Assembly: GCA_015179025.1 (NCBI GenBank)
Contig: WHUX01000014.1
Span: forward strand, 1-64,000
Direction: 5' to 3'
Length of the DNA: 64,000 bases
Origin: Terfezia claveryi
Lineage: Eukaryota; Ascomycota; Pezizomycetes; Pezizales; Pezizaceae
Shown in pieces: positions 22,371 through 34,793 of the stretch. The position numbers and the translations under genes were made by a program. The notes beneath the pieces are model-generated. The model saw only the letters and a list, made by a program, of their open reading frames with translations. It did not search any database and was not told the DNA's origin. Each line of letters begins with the position of its first letter. Position 1 is the stretch's first letter.

Positions 22371-24811
22371 CTATACACCGCCCTGATCTCCACCCAGACC
22401 TGGTATTCCCGTATACGAAACCATGCCACTCGGTACAGTACTCAAACTACTAGCATTAGGCACAGATACAGCGGGGATATTTCCAGAGGAATTCTTCAAG
22501 TCTGCTGATAACGGTGACCCAGTTGTGGTAGTTGGAGATGGTATATTTGGGGCTAATATCGTCCCCGGTGTGAATGTTTGAGCCGATGGGGATGGAATAC
22601 CCATTGGACTCCCACCTGAGGGCTGCTGGTGGTGAGGAGGAAGAATAAGGTGCGGTATCGTGGTTGTACTGCTTTCCTCAGGGTCTTCAAGGTCTCGTGC
22701 GTCGAAGGCGTCTGCGAAGTTGGATGGCTCGTCCATTAATATATCATCGGTATCCATATTAACGTCTACATCGTTCATTTGTGGCTGAAGACCATTGTTG
22801 GTAATTCCGTTACTTGTTAGTGGCATGTTATTGACATTTGGGGGGGTTGGTTGCATTGGTTCGTTGAATGGTATAGTAGAAATACAGGCATCACCCCCAC
22901 GACCAGTGTTGCCCATGACCTCGTCCCTATCTTCTTGCATTAAATCTGCATTCCCCAAGATCACCCTCCCAGTATCTAGGTCCCACCGGACAACCATATC
23001 TTTTGGCACAATCTTCTTTTTTAGCGCCTGCTCAACCATAGCAACAATCTCTTCATCTGTCTTCGTAGCCGTTGCCACTGGAGGAGTCACTTGTCTCTCC
23101 TCTCCACTTGGTACTGCCTCCTCCACCACAACGGAGGGATCCACTACGCCAAACATATTAAAATTGATATTTGCACGTAATAGCCCTTCAGCTTCCTTGA
23201 TGATACCTGTCTTCTTGATTTTGGCAAGCCGCTGCTGATGAACTAGCTTCATGAGATCCATCTCCTGCTCTATATCCTTCATTTTCGTCTCTGCACGCCT
23301 TGTAAATTCCTCTAGAGTAGCCGGATCCATATGCAAATCATCCTCGTCATCAGCAGCTCCCTCTCCTTCCTCTGTGTTGTCCATTCCACCTTTGAGAGCC
23401 TTCGAGATGGCAGGCCTGCGAATGCTGTTGGTTGGCGGGAATGTCGGCGGTTCAAAAAGCCCCTTTGTCAACTCCTCAAGTTCCCCACGGAGCCCCAATC
23501 CAAGCTCCACGGGCCTGATTTTCGATACCGGGTATACAGAACCAAGGACTTCTTCCATCCATTCGTGGTGTTGGGTATACCTCGCCTGAGAGATCTCACG
23601 AGGGGTCAGATGATCCAACATGTCACCTCTACTTGTATCTTCCTCTTCGTCAATCGTGACAGGGGGGTCGTGGTGCCCTGCTGCGATAGATGCAGGAGTA
23701 GGTGGGTGTTGGCCCATGTTTGAGGGACCTGGTTGTGGGGTTCCTTGATGGGGGATCTTCTGCCGCTTGTTCGGCGGAGCCTGGGGTGTGGTAGGATATC
23801 CACGATTTGGCGTCCCCATCGGCCCCCGAGCATTAGCTTGCGGTTTTGGCGGCATCTGGGGATTCAATCCGAATGTCACACTGGGCCAACTGTTTCTGTC
23901 GTGTAGCATAAACTCTTTCTGGCTAATGATTCCCTGTTGCTGGAGACTGTGGATGTGTTTTCTCGTGTTTTGAATTTGATTAATATTGGCGCCGCCAAGG
24001 GGGATGTTTGCTACTGGAATGTGGTTCGCCCGGTCCGCTGGCAGATAATGAAACAGCCAAAGGTTGGGGTCAAAGGGCGCGGCGGTGGGGTTATTCTTGG
24101 GGCCAGCTACGAGACGGTACCGGCGACGGGTATGAAGAGTATGACTTTCTTGTTCGGGGATAAAGCCCGATTTTGTTTGAATCATTTCAATGGTCTATAA
24201 GGTGTCAACGGTTAGCTGCTGACCACACCGAGTACGCCACTAACGCGACCAGAAACTCCATTAGCTATCGTGGAGTATTTCGTATGGGTAATGCGTGTAA
24301 TACTATTACGACTCTTCGCTATCTGCCTCTGTCGCAATCCCGAAATGGGGATCTATCTGAGATCAATTGGACATTTCAGATCCAGTATGCAGCTCTCGAG
24401 TAAGCGTCGACCTCATCGGAACGAATCAACAGCTAGCGATCTGCTATTTGGAATCCAAACATCTGCTATGTCGTATTTCGAAAAAGAAATAAAGATCAGG
24501 AAAGTCCAACTCACATAGCCTTTCGGTAGTTCCATGCTATATCCCTGGTCTGCATCCGCCCACACAAACCCATCAGAAGCACATCCCCCATTCAGCATGG
24601 GTGGAACCCAAACTAAAAAGAGACTACCATCCCCGGGGGTATCTAACATTGTCCACTGAAAGGGATGTTGTTGTACTGCTAGTGGTGCCCTGAGCAGCAG
24701 ATCCCCTACCATCTCCACGGCCAGAGTCGCAAGCGGTGGGTATGGTATCTTGGAAAGGCAGTGTAGATGAGTTAGCAGCGGTGGAGCTACTTGTGCTGAA
24801 GGGTCTGCCAT
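22371..24811 (-). CDS. SSR4: SWI/SNF and RSC complex subunit Ssr4
   Basis: Exon 1 (24811-24515) and exon 2 (24194-22371) are joined by a 320-bp intron, phase 0, giving 706 aa. The N-terminal ~180 residues show the Ssr4 (formerly DUF1750) pattern: FQWTMLDTPGDGSLFLVW, then GFVWADADQGYSMELPKGY at the exon end, RRRYRLVAGP, and WLFHYLPADR. The rest is low complexity, with proline-rich and acidic segments and a predicted helix (EFTRRAETKMKDIEQEMDLM). Ssr4 is a fungal subunit of the SWI/SNF and RSC chromatin remodellers and acts in the nucleus. The intron is long for this window; an extra small exon cannot be excluded. It diverges from KAR9 across 1.7 kb. Confidence 0.88.
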
Positions 24812-26511
24812 GATGCTGTTGTGTGTGACGCCGAATCAAAATGGTAAACAGTGGGGAATGTGGGGGAGATACGATGTGCCACGGGATCCAGGTGGGCCAG
24901 CTGGTCTGCAGATATGGTTGGCTTGCTGCTGGATGTACCTCAATCGTGCCTCAATCGTTCTCTCCCGCCGTTATATAATCGTTGGTAATCTAGCAAGTCG
25001 AGCTAGATGCGAATTTTGGATGACGCGTGATATTTGCTATGATGGAGGGTGTCGGGTTCGTGCGTGGCACGAGACGTGGGAGCAAATTCGGTCAGCTGTT
25101 AGTGCTGGAATGTACGCTGAAGTGGTCAGTCTACGGGTAGTTTCGCGCCCCAGGCACCGAAACCGAGAAACCCCACGCTGCCTCCCTTTTCGTTTCTCAG
25201 CCCCTGCGTCTCGAGGCATTGAGAAGGCATTTGGCTCCAGGATGGAACCTGGGAAGAATCATGCAGGTTCCTGGGCTACAGGGGCAGAGCCGTTCCAGAT
25301 ATGAAGGAAGAATGGGGATCGCCTGCATCCCATAAACGTTAATCCATCGTAGCCTGGAGGGGGTTGGGGAAGATATTGGACATATTAAGGCGGAAGCATG
25401 TATCATAGGGCTTACTTTGCAATTTGCAGGTGTCCAAGTACTCTACGTATTCCGTACCTGTTAGTTATACATTAATGAGCGCATGCAGTGACCACCGGTG
25501 GTTCTGGTTTTTCGAGACTCCTGTAGAGTACTGTACGTATCGTGACGAAAACCCAGGGGCTCACCGCTTTCCCCCCATCTCCGTCTGGTTTCGGTCTTCA
25601 AATTTCATATCCCTGTGCGACCGACTGAGCCATTTCTGCCCTGGCTGCCCTTCCCTTCCGCCCGTGCCCTCACCAACGAGGATATCATCATACCGTGCTG
25701 TTGTACATACATACTCGCAGCAAATGAGGACTTCACGGGGAATCGGGGGTGGTGTACTTCTCCCGTTGGTTGTCTGCATCTACATAGAGCTTTGCGTAGA
25801 GTAGTATACTCGCGAGATGGGTTCTCACTGAGAAAAACCCTGTGGCCTTTTCTGATCATTGCCATATCATATATCGGAAACTTCTCAATCTCGGCCAGTT
25901 ACGAAAACAAGTTGGTGCATGCAATTTTTTTTTTTTTTTTTTCTCTCCTCTCTATCCTCCGTTCGGAGACCTCTCAACATCCCCATCCCCTAAAGCGCCT
26001 GCAGTTCGCTGCTTTATCGTGTTGATATCCACTGTGTTCAAGAGCTCTCGAAGCTTCCTCGTCTGCCCACCCCCAGAACATGTTGGGACGTTAATTTATG
26101 TAGGTAGGTAGGTAGAAACGAAGAACAAACCCTCGCTTTGCAAAATCCATATTGTCGTCGGATATCACTGCTCTTCCAGCAGTGGCTACAGAGCATTGCA
26201 CCTGTAGTGGGAAATACATTTGTACTTTACAACTTAGTACCGTAGTGCGCTCCCTCTCGCGCACTTGCGACGCAATCAGCCAAATCTATCAACTGAATCA
26301 GACGGCAAGCCAACAAGAAAGTATCAGGAGAAATCAGCTGCCCAAAGCCCTCGCGCCCTATTACACTTTTCCGCTCCTCCACTATTCTTGAAAAGTTGCT
26401 TCCTCGTCTCCTGATTGCTCCATCTCTCCTGAGACGCGTCCTCAAACCCCTTTCTAGTCACTACTGTACTACTTGAGCAATCATCAGACTTCAACTTCAG
26501 CACCAACCCCC
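24812..26511. promoter_or_regulatory. SSR4-KAR9 divergent intergenic region
   Basis: This 1.7-kb spacer lies between two divergent starts. It includes a T run at about 25927-25942 followed by a pyrimidine-rich tract, and GTAGGTAGGTAGGTAG near 26101. No gene is supported; the many small ORFs here lack any recognisable feature. Confidence 0.5.
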
Positions 26512-29500
26512 ATGTCCGACGTTCTCCGTGGCCGAGAATTACGCCCGCGAGTAACGAGGAAGCCCTCGCCGGGATTGGCGGCGAGGATGAAGATGCTTGA
26601 GGCAGATGCAGAAAAACGCAGGTTGGGCATCGTGGGCGACGCTGCAGCAGCTGCTAAAATGGAGATAGCTCGCTCAGGACCCAAAAACAAGGACGGCTTC
26701 TCCACCGATAATTTGACCATTGTGGATGAAGGAATGGAAGGCGGCGTGAAGAGTAACGGGGCTGGTGGTTGCAATGGCGGTGCTATTACCAGCATCATTC
26801 ATACATACAACTCTCAGCCGGTTGCTCTAACTGCCACACATCTTGCCTCCCCGACCAATGGCGCGGCAAAACCCCGAAACAGTGACGGAATGCCGGCGAC
26901 TGGGTCCTCAGCCAACCCTAAAAAGACTTTGTCAACGAAAGTGAAACGTACTCAACATATTGAAAAGAGCCCGCCTGCACTTCCGACACAGGAAGAGCGT
27001 ACGGCGGATCATGTCGAGACTTCAATAGCAGTGGAACCCGTCACTGACGAACACATCATAGACGGCGATATACCTGAAGACGGCATCAATAACACGACAC
27101 TGCCACCACCGCCTCAGACGCAAGACGATCAACCACCAGACGAACTACCTGAACCTGCGCCTGAACCTATGCAGCAAGAGGATCACGAAGAAATGCCAGA
27201 CTATCAAATTCAGTCAGAGGAACATCTAGAGGAGGAAGGAGACGGAATAGAAGAACAGGAGGTAGAAGACATTAAGCAGCTGGAGGCTCAGCAGGTGGAG
27301 GACGTTAAGGTCATACAGCACCAGGCACAGGAGGTTGAGGATATGGAGGAAGTTACAAAGCCAGAGGATTCTGTCATCATCAAAGTACTAGCACCTGCAG
27401 CAGAATTTAGCGAGGAGTTGTACAACACCATGGCGCCTTCCTCCGACCGCCCTATCACCCCAGAGTCCCCAAGCAACTTTCGTCCCGATACAGCAAACTC
27501 GACAATGTCGAGCGAAACACCATCGAATACATCATTCGACCCAACTCCCTTTATCACTGGAAATGGGTTGTCGCGGCGTGCGTCGGTCTTTTCTCTATCC
27601 CGGATATCCTTCTCGGCCCAGCTGTCACGTCTCACAACTTTAGCTCTACCGCTGTCGTCAGAATTCTCGGAGCGTATCAAAAGGATGGAGACAAGCACTG
27701 AAGTAAGCAATGCAATCTCAGTATCTGCAAAGCAAATTTTACGCTGGATCGACACTGCGAAGACAGTTTTGAAGGGGCTTGATGCTGAGGATGATGTTGA
27801 ATGGGCTGCCCAAGGGAAGAAGTCGCTAGTGGAGGTAGATGTTGCAGTCGGCAAGTTCTCCAATTTGATGACAGTTTACGTGTCAGCTATTGATGAGCTT
27901 CAGGAGCGTGATGATGCTCCAAGCGTTGGTGCCGATATATTCAAAGATGTTGTCGAAACTATGGAAATCATTTTGGACGGCTGGAATGAGGTACAGGAGC
28001 TGCTTAGGGGTGTCAAGGGACAGGTAGAAACGGCTATGGAATGGAATGAGCTATGGACTACCATCTTACAGGATATCCAGGCAGAGATCGAGGCTTGCCA
28101 GACAATTGTCTTTGAGATTGAGGAGAGGAGGCATAGATCCCTCGTAGTGGAGAACGGAGCGAGCTCTGGGATGGACATTGATACTCTGGCGACGATAGTT
28201 GAGGATTCGCCTCAAAAGGTCAATGGACAACCTCCATCGGAGGAGGATGCTTCACTTCTGAGACTTTTTGCCAGGATGCAACCACTGCGAGCAAGTTTGG
28301 ACTTCCTCCCAATGCGTCTCGCTTCTTTCCAAAGCAGAGCCGAGAGTGTCTTTCCTAGTGCATGTGAGGATCTTGAGTCGAGGAGGAAATTGCTGGAAAA
28401 GAAATGGCAGAAACTGAATGGTGATGCTGAGGAAATGAAGCGTGAATTGGGAGAGGATAAGTGGGTTGCGATTTTTAGGAACGCAGGAAAGCAGGCTACC
28501 CAGATGATCGATAGTGTGGAGAGGAGTCTGAAGAAGTTGAAAGATACTGTCAACCACTTCAAAGATGGCCACGATTTGTCAACAGATTCTGGTATCCATA
28601 AGAAGGTTGAGGCGTATGAGGCGAAGAGAGTTCATTACGGTAAGCAGTCTCTGCTCCTCCCTCACCTTTGGGTGTATTCTTATAATTTTGGATTGAGTAA
28701 GGCCCTGCCATACAACGAGTGCTTGCAATCATCGACAAAGGTGTTAGCGACCGGTTAACCGTTAACGGCGAGATTCTCCGTCTTCATGCCGCTATGCACA
28801 AACGTTGGAGGCACATGGAACAAGAAATGAGTATAACAGATGAGGTCCTTCATGAGCTTAATCTCCACATTTCACAGCAGGCACTCAGGGATTCTGTCTC
28901 CACTATTGTATCCATGGACGCTAGATCACCAAACTCTATGATACACACTCCAGGGAGCTCTCCTGCTTCTTCTATAGTGCTCTCGTCTCCTGCAAATACT
29001 GCAAAATCCAATGCAACCGTTCAGCGTCGTTCAGAGAGTGCAGCAGGTCAGTACGCTAAGGTGTCCCGCGGTGCTCTTGGACCAAGTTCTGCGACATCAA
29101 ATACTCCTCGTGCAAAGCTTCCACCAGTACGGACAAGTAGCAATACCTTTGGTAATATTTTCTCTCCTACTTCAAGCCGAGGTGCATCCCCTTCCCCTAA
29201 TTCTCAGAGGGTGTCCGTGTACCATATCCCTTCACCTGGAAACTCGGGACGGCCAAATGCAACAAGTGCCAGGTCGACAAGTTCACTAGATAATAGGCCG
29301 CGATGGAATATCAGCGTTAATACCAATGATCTGGACACCGGGCACCACTTCAAGCCACTGTCCCTTACGACTCCTAGTGAGCACAGGAAGACGCCTCATA
29401 GCAATACGCTCTCCACTCCAGGTACCAAAACCAGGATTCCCATTCCAAGCCCCCTCAGATATGGCCCAACCCCAACCCCAGGACAAAGCCCTAGCCTCAA

Positions 29501-30011
29501 CCCAATTATGAGCTCCCCAACTTACAAGTACTCTCAAAATACAGGATCAAAGAGGGCTAGTATTTATGGAGCATCTGGATTCATCAAGTCACCAATGACG
29601 TCACCAAGGTCTGTTTCTGGGACTAGCTCCCAAGGAGGGCTGGAGATACCAATGCGACCAGAGCTACGGTCCCGGCAGTCTATACCTAACCTTGCTGGTA
29701 TGTACAACAGCAGTGGAAGAAAGCCTAGCGTCAGCTCATATCAAGGAGATGATCAGATAAGTAATGCAACAACTTCTGCAGTGAAGTATGCTCGTCCGGC
29801 AAGTGCAATGGCTAGTGCAAGGAGGACAGTCATGCAACCGAGGCCGCGATCACCGTCGGCGCAATCAGCCTCGGGTGCCCTGAATGGCATACCCGGGGGT
29901 GACTCTGGCTCATCCACTGCATCTGGTCGCGTTTCTCGCGCCAAGAGGATGAGCATGCCCCCCAAACCATTGATGCAACAGGCGCAAGATAACAAGCCAA
30001 AGTGGAGGTGA
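26512..30011 (+). CDS. KAR9: Kar9-like spindle orientation protein
   Basis: Exons 26512-28639 and 28702-30011 (intron 62 bp, donor GTAAGC, phase 1) give 1,145 aa. The first in-frame ATG is at 26512 (MSDVLRGREL). Residues about 1-300 are disordered, with a run of glutamate-rich repeats (EEQEVEDIKQLEAQQVED). Residues about 350-790 form the conserved helical KAR9 domain, ending at the splice with KRVHY/GPAIQRVLAIIDKGVSDRLTVNGEILRL. The C-terminal third is Ser/Pro-rich and basic, with a T-R-I-P sequence resembling the SxIP motif used to bind EB1/Bim1. Kar9 links microtubule plus ends to actin-based transport and aligns the spindle; here that is by homology. Confidence 0.85.
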
Positions 30012-32721
30012 ATGTTTTTTTCTTGCCGTTACTATGGGCGAGCTTGTGCGTGTTAAGGATACCTTCTTGTTTTCTTGTATTTTTTTTTTTTTTGTTTTAG
30101 TTTAGTCTATTCACGGATCTAGCTTCTTGTTGGTGTGTTGGGTTTTTCGTTTGTTTGATGGGCTGTTTTTTTAAAGCTTCGTTGGTGTCCGGGTAGGATA
30201 TGTTTTTCTTCTTTTCCTTCCTGGGGTTTTTTCGTGTCTGTCAACTGGGTATTATTGGTGTGGTATGCCTTACGGCTTTTTAAGTATATGGGGTATGGTG
30301 GTCGGTGGGTTTAAAGCTATACTGCGAAAAGCAGGTGCCTTTTATAACTTATAACTTGTATATCTTTGTCTTCGCATACGTACGCTGAATTTTTATTGTA
30401 CCCCATGGCCTGCTGCACAGCTGGACATTTTTCTATCTTACGCTCTCACCCCTCGTCTACGTCGGCCTCTCTCTTGGGCCTCTCCATCCTTTTCTCCTCA
30501 TATAATTCCAATTTATCCTCCTTTAGCCCTCAGGGACGAGGCTACGTTAATCCAACCCTTCTCCTGCATCCCTGTTCTGCCCAGGTCTATAATTTTGCAC
30601 CCCTCCTTCTGTTATTTGCCCTGCCCTACAAATGTACGGCTTTTGGTTATCTTTGGAATTTATCTAATTGATTGACTGCATATTTATTTCCCGGTTTATA
30701 TATCCCCCTTCTGCACCTTTGTGTGTGTCGTATTTTGTGTGCTGTATTTTGCGTTCTTGTATTTGAGAGCAGAGTAGTTGGTTGCATTGATACATGGCTT
30801 GCAAAAGTAACAAGGCTTGAGAAGTTGTTGATATAAATCTAGTTCTTGTTTCCGCCTTATTCATTTGGGTGAATGCTCCGCTTTGACAGGCAGCAACATT
30901 ACATTTAAGAATGCAGGCTGAAGGTTTTGGGGTAACTAGCTACCGAATATACATCCCAAGATTTCGATCCTATAGAACTGAAATTTCACTCTAAGCGTCT
31001 GGCCATTATAGCACTGAGCCGCTTCTACTTCAGCTTGTTGGGTGATCAGAAGATTTGGCACGTGACTAATGACCTGAGGGTAATTCAATCATGACAACTC
31101 TCATACTTAAATTCAACCCTCCTTGCTATACCTCAGTTCGCATTCAGCATGGTGCGCTGTGTAAAACCCAACCTACAGCGATGATTAATAAGAATCAAAC
31201 CTAAAGAGGGTACACTATATGACGAAATCGAGCAGCTTTGAAGCCCGTACGGAGGAGATATAAAGCGTTGACGACTGGTGTTGAAGGAGAGGAAATATGG
31301 GATCCACCATGTGGATGTCCAACTAAACTACTTCATTTAATACAACACTTCTTAATGGAGTTGGATTTTGAACTAACCAATCTGCAAGTTGCTGGTACAG
31401 CACTGGCAGGCTTATATGTAGTCTCATAACCGTCTTTGTTTATGTGAGTAGCCGGGGGGAACTATGGATTTAAATTAGAAAGCGAAAGTTCAATACTAAC
31501 TACGAGTTGTATACTTAGTATGAGTGGGTACATGGGGCTAGTATGGGGGGGAGTGGACAGATTCGATATCCGATCCTTTGCATTGCGGCCAGACTATTTC
31601 ATTGAGATGTCAATTATTTCACCCTGTTTCACACCTGAAGCCGTTATTTGTAATGATATCCATACTCCAACAGCTAGAACAGTCCGATATGGGAACTTTC
31701 CCCAACTCCTCCTTCAATATCGAGTCATGATTTGAGGGCGCTTTGGCTGCCTTCATCAGGGATTCTTTCTTTTACTTCACGATTTTAGCTACTGTATCAG
31801 AGACTTTTTATGACATGGCCGGCACCATGGCTATGGCCAGTCATCACTTTAGTAACTCTCTATACTCATCTCTGTCAGGGAACAGCCAATACATATCCTG
31901 CTCCAAAATCACATCATGGAAGCCATCATTGAATGAATAGATACCCTACTTCCCCAAGAATTCAATCAAGATTCCCTCTCAGGACTTGGGCCTTCACCAT
32001 CAGTTTCAGTACATGGATGATGGGAAAATCCATTAGGTTCTGTTTGTCGATTTGTTTCTGTATTTTAGAATTTGATTATATTTGTAAAGTGAATTCGGGG
32101 TAATGCAACAAACACGCCAAATTAGGTAAACTAGGTCCTGTACCACATCCACTTGCGAACATCTTCCTCAGTGAGAGTATTATTACCACCCACCTCTGAG
32201 CTTGTTGAAGAACGTCTCATATATATTCATATACTTACTCATATACTCGAACGTCTCATATACTCATATATTCAAATACTCATATTCATATCTACGTGCT
32301 CACTGACACACTCACACATATCAGGTGAAGTGTCCCTTTACTGGCCATTCATCTCTGTTAGTGTTTCTATGCACAACCTCTCATTCCAAGATAACCCAAG
32401 TTGCACCGCATAGCTTGGCATCAATGAAATAGCCTTGGCATACTTTAGCAGACACTTGCGTGGGACAATACGGTAATACCTAAGGCAGACTAGGTGCCCG
32501 CAGGGAGGGTACTGTAGTTAACGAGTTTTGGCCCTCCGAGGAGAACCAGACTAGGGGATGGTCATAGATACCTAGAGCCAACCTGGCCACGGACATGGCC
32601 CTTTGAAAGCTGTATATAACTGAGTTAAATGGCGCAACTACCACAAACATATTAGTTCCACTAGACTCAAAAAATCCAATCTTAACCAGACTAAAATCCA
32701 AGGCAAATACAATAACCAAAC
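30012..32721. other. Intergenic region after KAR9
   Basis: It begins with the T-rich 3' flank of KAR9 (T run near 30081). No gene is supported. Short frames at 31238-31429 and 31520-31735 have no recognisable motif. A degenerate CATATACTC-type tandem repeat lies at about 32216-32300. An ACCAGACTA remnant lies near 32545. Confidence 0.55.
32680..32693 (+). mobile_element. Short TAGTCTGG-family insertion with 8-bp duplication
   Basis: TCTTAACCAGACTA is flanked on both sides by AAATCCAA (32672-32679 and 32694-32701). Confidence 0.6.
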
Positions 32722-33021
32722 ATGTCAACACTTAGCATCAAATTGAGCCGCCAGCTCCAGAACTTCTTAAACGACAATAAAATAATCACCAAGGATGATA
32801 AGGATAAGGAGGAATACATCTGGCACTTCGGTCTAAAGTATTATGTGTCTCAGGGCATGGAGAATCGTGTTGTTAATGCCATTGTAACGAAATGGGAGCA
32901 GGATTCCATTGAAGACATCAGGGATTTTCAAATTAGATTGGAGATGGGTCCTGAGGAGGTTGTTACAATGGTTCGAGACCTGGTGGATACAAATCTTCTA
33001 ATGCTTTTTGGGGCTGCATGA
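32722..33021 (+). CDS. Hypothetical 99-aa protein
   Basis: The ORF starts in a favourable context (CAAACATGTC) and encodes 99 residues with mixed charge and no signal peptide or membrane segment (MSTLSIKLSRQLQNF start, ending LLMLFGAA). No family is recognised. It lies between transposon remnants, about 95 bp upstream of a TIR element. It may be a small lineage-specific gene or chance. Confidence 0.3.
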   Translation: MSTLSIKLSRQLQNFLNDNKIITKDDKDKEEYIWHFGLKYYVSQGMENRVVNAIVTKWEQDSIEDIRDFQIRLEMGPEEVVTMVRDLVDTNLLMLFGAA

Positions 33022-33114
33022 TGGAGGAAGGGAGGAGGATAGGAAGGTTGTTGAAATGAGAAAGTTTTTTTGTTACTATCGCAAGTCTTCTAAAATATTT
33101 AGCAACTATCATTA

Positions 33115-33782
33115 GTGGTAGTCAAATGAGAAAATTTTTGTGATCAATTGCATAATTTTTGATCTTGGCCTACACGCTGATTGGCGCTTGGCAAAAAAAC
33201 CTACTTTGCCAAGATCAAAAATTTTTGATATGCAGCCCTTTCATCAATGGACTCCAGAGTCGATTGATGGTGATGGATAAATCAAAAAATTTTATTGACG
33301 GCTTAATCATCCATACAAACAACATCCCACCACACTACACCACACCGTACCATACCACAACTTCTATCAAGTAAGCATGTCGCAAGTTAGCACATCCTCT
33401 TCCACATCTTACAGATGGGAAAAAGAAGAAACAGAAGATCTAATAAGCTGGATGGAGGACAATCTTGAAGTTATGAAAGGCAAGCAAGCGCTTTGGTATA
33501 AGCAGGTGAAAGATGATCTTTTCGAAAGTAAAGATCAGATTACAGCGGTTCGAATAGGACAGAAAATTGCGCTCTCGAGATCGTCAAGATGTTCTTGGAT
33601 TCGGGCTTTTTCAGTATAACGAGGCATTGATAGCTGATATGTTAACCATCACGATTAATCAATAACAACTTTTTTTCAAATTACGCGGTCAAATGGGACA
33701 CCTCAATATGGTTTAGTCTGTACAGGGGAGCTTGGTCAATTTTGCATATCAATAAAAAAAAAATTTCTCATTTGACTACCAC
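33115..33782 (+). mobile_element. 668-bp TIR element with TA flanks
   Basis: The ends read GTGGTAGTCAAATGAGAAA on the left and its complement on the right, extending into T-rich, partly matching inner sequence. TA flanks both ends (33113-33114 and 33783-33784). It contains one short Myb/SANT-like ORF and no transposase, so it is a non-autonomous or internally deleted element. The TA duplication fits Tc1/mariner-like insertion, but the superfamily is unproven. Confidence 0.75.
33377..33619 (+). CDS. Myb/SANT-like N-terminal fragment in TIR element
   Basis: The 80-aa ORF begins MSQVSTSSSTSYRWEKEE. The segment WEKEETEDLISWMEDN, then GKQALWYKQVKDDLF, then ITAVRIGQKI resembles the first helices of Myb/SANT-like DNA-binding domains carried by many fungal transposons, after which the frame ends in unrelated sequence. 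It is probably the truncated remains of a longer protein. Whether it is expressed is unknown. Confidence 0.45.
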   Translation: MSQVSTSSSTSYRWEKEETEDLISWMEDNLEVMKGKQALWYKQVKDDLFESKDQITAVRIGQKIALSRSSRCSWIRAFSV

Positions 33783-34185
33783 TAATATTATCTATTACTC
33801 AGACTTACTAGTAGGCATTGACATTATTATTGTAAAACTAAAATAAATTGCCTTCCAAAAAAAAATCTGTAACATGTAAATATGGAGATTTTTTTTTTTT
33901 GTGATAGATGATTTATGATATTCGCGAGTCTCTAAGATTCTATAGCCCCGCAGCCAAAAAAAAAAAACGCCGCATTTACTTACATTCCCTCATTCTATTT
34001 ACCGGCTAGATTTTCTCTCTCGTTCCTCCTTCGAATGAACCAAGCTATGATATGCGGGTCTTACATACATATCCGACCTCAACCACAGACGGTATAGAAG
34101 TAATAAGTATGTGTCAGTCTGGTGGGTTGATTGTTTTGCATACCCCTACAGCTTTGGCCTACATAGGCTTGACCAAGAACTCGAG

Positions 34186-34606
34186 TTATTCAGTAGCGCT
34201 ATCACATACTTCATATGCGATGTGAACGTCGGAGATTGAAAATGTACTGTAATTATCCATAATGACATCAAGGAAACCTCTACAAGTGCTGTCTGTGAAT
34301 ATAGCTGCAAATGCCCAGGCGGTTTCTGGAGGCAGACTTCCTCCACCGGTCCAAAACTACAACTCGGTATGGGCCTGAACCAAAGCCATTAACTCAGAGA
34401 GTTTCCAGCACCGTCCCGGTCCAATAAAGTGAGTTTATAATCCACCACCTGATCTTCTGTGACATCACTGAACATGACTTCTAGATTCAATAGTTTTTAC
34501 TGTACCCTGCAATAGATCTTGGCGCTCAAAATGATATGTTTCACGTCAGCCATGGCTATGATCTACGCGTCCCATTGCATATGTATGTGATAGCGCTACT
34601 GAATAA
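34186..34606. mobile_element. MITE copy 1, CAGTAGCGCTATCACATAC ends
   Basis: A 24-bp inverted repeat (TTATTCAGTAGCGCTATCACATAC) bounds about 421 bp with no ORF of its own. A second, diverged copy lies at 46435-46910, so this is a dispersed repeat family. At about 34552 it preserves one copy of TATGATCT where copy 2 has two copies around an insertion. Confidence 0.85.
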
Positions 34607-34793
34607 TACGGATACGGTAGGATGTTATACACGGTAAACCTGAAACCCCAAAGCCCTAACCAGTAATCCAATACAGAACTCCAATAACCCAACCCAACCA
34701 CGAACCATTCTAGAAAACAAATATCCAATGAAAGTGAGCAAATTCTGCCCCTCCCAAAAAAAAAAACTTTAAATCCAGCCTGCGCAGACTCTC

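Noticed and set aside
31238..31735. Two short ORFs after KAR9 as a split gene
   Set aside because: No splice signals join them in frame, and neither has a recognisable motif.
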